Positions 61,355-64,000 of a stretch of 64,000 nt of DNA are shown here, one piece after another. The notes under the pieces were generated by a model. The model saw only the letters and a program-made list of their open reading frames with translations, was not told where the DNA came from and searched no databases. Where the stretch lies: positions 11,760 through 75,759 of the forward strand of contig CAKTVL010000006.1 of assembly GCA_934623575.1 (NCBI GenBank). Reading direction: 5' to 3'. Each line of letters starts with the position of its first letter. Position 1 is the first letter of the stretch. This DNA comes from an uncultured Oscillospiraceae bacterium. Lineage in GTDB: Bacteria > Bacillota > Clostridia > Oscillospirales > Oscillospiraceae. Made by a program: the position numbers and the translations under genes.

Positions 61355-61929
61355 CAAAACCACGGGTAAAAGAGGTCATTGTGGTGGAGGGGCGCTACGA
61401 CAAAAACGCGGTGCTGCAGGCGGTGGACGCCTCCGTGGTGGAGGTGGGCGGCTTTGCGCTGTTCAATGACAAGGAAAAAGTTGCGTATTTGCGCGGTTTA
61501 GCGGAAAAACGGGGGATAATACTGCTGACAGATGCGGATGGAGCGGGCTTTGTGATACGGAACCACCTGAAGGGGTGCCTGCCGCCGGAGGGGGTGAAGC
61601 AGGCGTATATCCCGGATGTGTACGGCAAGGAGAAACGGAAGAAAAAGTACGGAAAAGAGCACAAAATCGGCGTTGAGGGCATGAAACCGGAGATAATTGT
61701 GGAGAGTCTGCGCCGCGCAGGCGCGACGCTCGAGGGGCAGGAGACGCCTCCGCAGGGCGCGGGGATCACCAAGGCGGACCTGCTGGAGAAGGGATTGATC
61801 GGACCGGACAGCAACATAGAAAGGCTGAGAATGCAACGAAAATTAGGTTTACCGGAGCGGTTGACGGCCAACGGCTTTTTGGAGGCGCTGAACCTGCTGC
61901 TGACAAGGGAGGAATTCGACGCGCTGTAA
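61351..61929 (+). CDS. rnmV: Ribonuclease M5
   Basis: RNase M5 makes the final cut of 5S rRNA in low-GC Gram-positives. The 192-residue enzyme has a TOPRIM domain (VKEVIVVEGRYDKNAVLQ near residue 5 and LLTDADGAGFVIRN near residue 57). The start overlaps the holA stop. In Bacillus rnmV lies between yabE and ksgA; those two are adjacent at the start of this window, about 60 kb away. Confidence 0.95.
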   Translation: MTKPRVKEVIVVEGRYDKNAVLQAVDASVVEVGGFALFNDKEKVAYLRGLAEKRGIILLTDADGAGFVIRNHLKGCLPPEGVKQAYIPDVYGKEKRKKKYGKEHKIGVEGMKPEIIVESLRRAGATLEGQETPPQGAGITKADLLEKGLIGPDSNIERLRMQRKLGLPERLTANGFLEALNLLLTREEFDAL

Positions 61930-61968
61930 AAAGAAGCGAAAAGAGGGGGCAGAGCAGGGGACAGGCTA

Positions 61969-61997
61969 TTGCTTTTCCGGGACATTTAGCGTATAAT
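61969..61997 (+). promoter_or_regulatory. Promoter of glnS
   Basis: TTGCTT and a perfect TATAAT are 17 bp apart, about 67 bases before the ATG. There is no room for a T-box leader. Confidence 0.75.
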
Positions 61998-62063
61998 AAT
62001 TGTCTGTCTTTGTATACAGAATGAGACAAAATGAGACTATGGATCAACAAGGAGTGTGAAACA

Positions 62064-63806
<1,743 letters not shown>

Positions 63807-63818
63807 AAAAACAGGCAA

Positions 63819-63848
63819 AGCGCCCCTCATCCGGAGATGAGGGGCGCT
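63819..63848 (+). terminator. Terminator hairpin after glnS
   Basis: AGCGCCCCTCAT pairs with ATGAGGGGCGCT around CCGGAG. It shares its last two bases with the next, longer inverted repeat. Confidence 0.75.
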
Positions 63849-63889
63849 CAGGCTGCCGAAAAAGCCAAAGGCTTTTTCGGCAGCCTGAG
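63847..63889. repeat. Long perfect inverted repeat
   Basis: Two perfect 20-base arms, CTCAGGCTGCCGAAAAAGCC and its complement, are separated only by AAA. Such a strong hairpin at the end of a gene could be an RNA stabiliser, a second terminator or part of a dispersed element. A smaller GCCTTGC/GCAAGGC hairpin follows near 63949-63965. The rest of the window end holds no gene I can support. Confidence 0.85.
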
Positions 63890-64000
63890 CAATGCCGTTA
63901 TTTTTGCGCCGGGAAACGGCACAAAAATATTCGCTCTGCTCAACGCACGCCTTGCAAAGCAAGGCTTAGCGCGGCATTTGATCTGATTCGAGGCGGGCTC

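Noticed and set aside
61930..62063. T-box leader for glnS
   Set aside because: The leader from the predicted promoter is about 65 nt, too short, and no specifier or TGG-type antiterminator is seen.

Overview
The window looks like chromosomal DNA of a GC-rich, low-oxygen, Gram-positive member of the Clostridia, most likely family Oscillospiraceae. Reasons: a PolC-type replicative polymerase, a SpoIIP sporulation hydrolase, a YabE-like G5/3D protein, an IF-3 gene that appears to start at AUU, a flavodiiron oxygen-scavenging enzyme, ferrous-iron uptake by FeoAB, and DUF3793/DUF2325 companions common in gut Clostridia. The family placement is an inference from gene content and protein style; no rRNA or tRNA gene was found to confirm it. 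Coding density is high, no gene-free stretch exceeds about 300 bases, and I see no prophage, transposase or CRISPR array.

Layout. 1-7.7 kb: a yabE-like gene divergent from rsmA, an HD phosphohydrolase, a PAP2 phosphatase, a small envelope protein, an EamA exporter, a sugar nucleotidyltransferase, a VanY-like peptidase and a 34-residue Asn/Lys/Thr-repeat peptide. 7.8-9.2 kb: the L20-type leader and infC-rpmI-rplT. 9.2-12.4 kb: a flavodiiron protein, then rpsB-tsf. 12.5-20.8 kb: a phosphate block, with a secreted 5'-nucleotidase divergent from pstSCAB-phoU and a PhoP/PhoR-type two-component system; a Pho-box-like repeat lies between them. 20.8-26.4 kb: an iron block, with a DtxR-type regulator divergent from feoA-feoA-feoB, a Cys-rich FeoB partner, an HMA protein, DUF2325, DUF3793 and a flavodoxin; the operator-like dyads repeat through the promoters. 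26.5-32.6 kb: mixed genes (CorA, FMN reductase, Cys-rich protein, lone pilin-like protein, SpoIIP, an AT-richer secreted beta-helix protein with a possible structured leader, an RluA synthase). 32.6-36.7 kb: a BlaI/M56 sensor pair and an MBL hydrolase. 36.8-46.9 kb: the conserved pyrH-frr-uppS-cdsA-dxr-rseP-ispG-polC cluster. 46.9-53.3 kb: an EamA exporter, plsY-der-DUF512, rpmF-DUF177 and an RluA synthase. 53.4-57.9 kb: potA-potB and a fused potC-potD, then an FlK-like thioesterase. 58-63.8 kb: comEC-holA-rnmV and glnS, followed by strong inverted repeats at the window edge.

The genes fall into coherent jobs: translation, isoprenoid and phospholipid precursor supply, replication, and three nutrient systems (phosphate, iron, polyamine) with visible local control. 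The most notable points are the reiterated metal-regulator operators with a DtxR-like cysteine ligand, the acidic insertion in FeoB, the PotC-PotD fusion, the tiny Asn-rich peptide, a pseudoknot-like leader ahead of the secreted protein, and the placement of about 24 kb of phosphate, iron and envelope genes between rpsB-tsf and pyrH-frr, which are contiguous in Bacillus.
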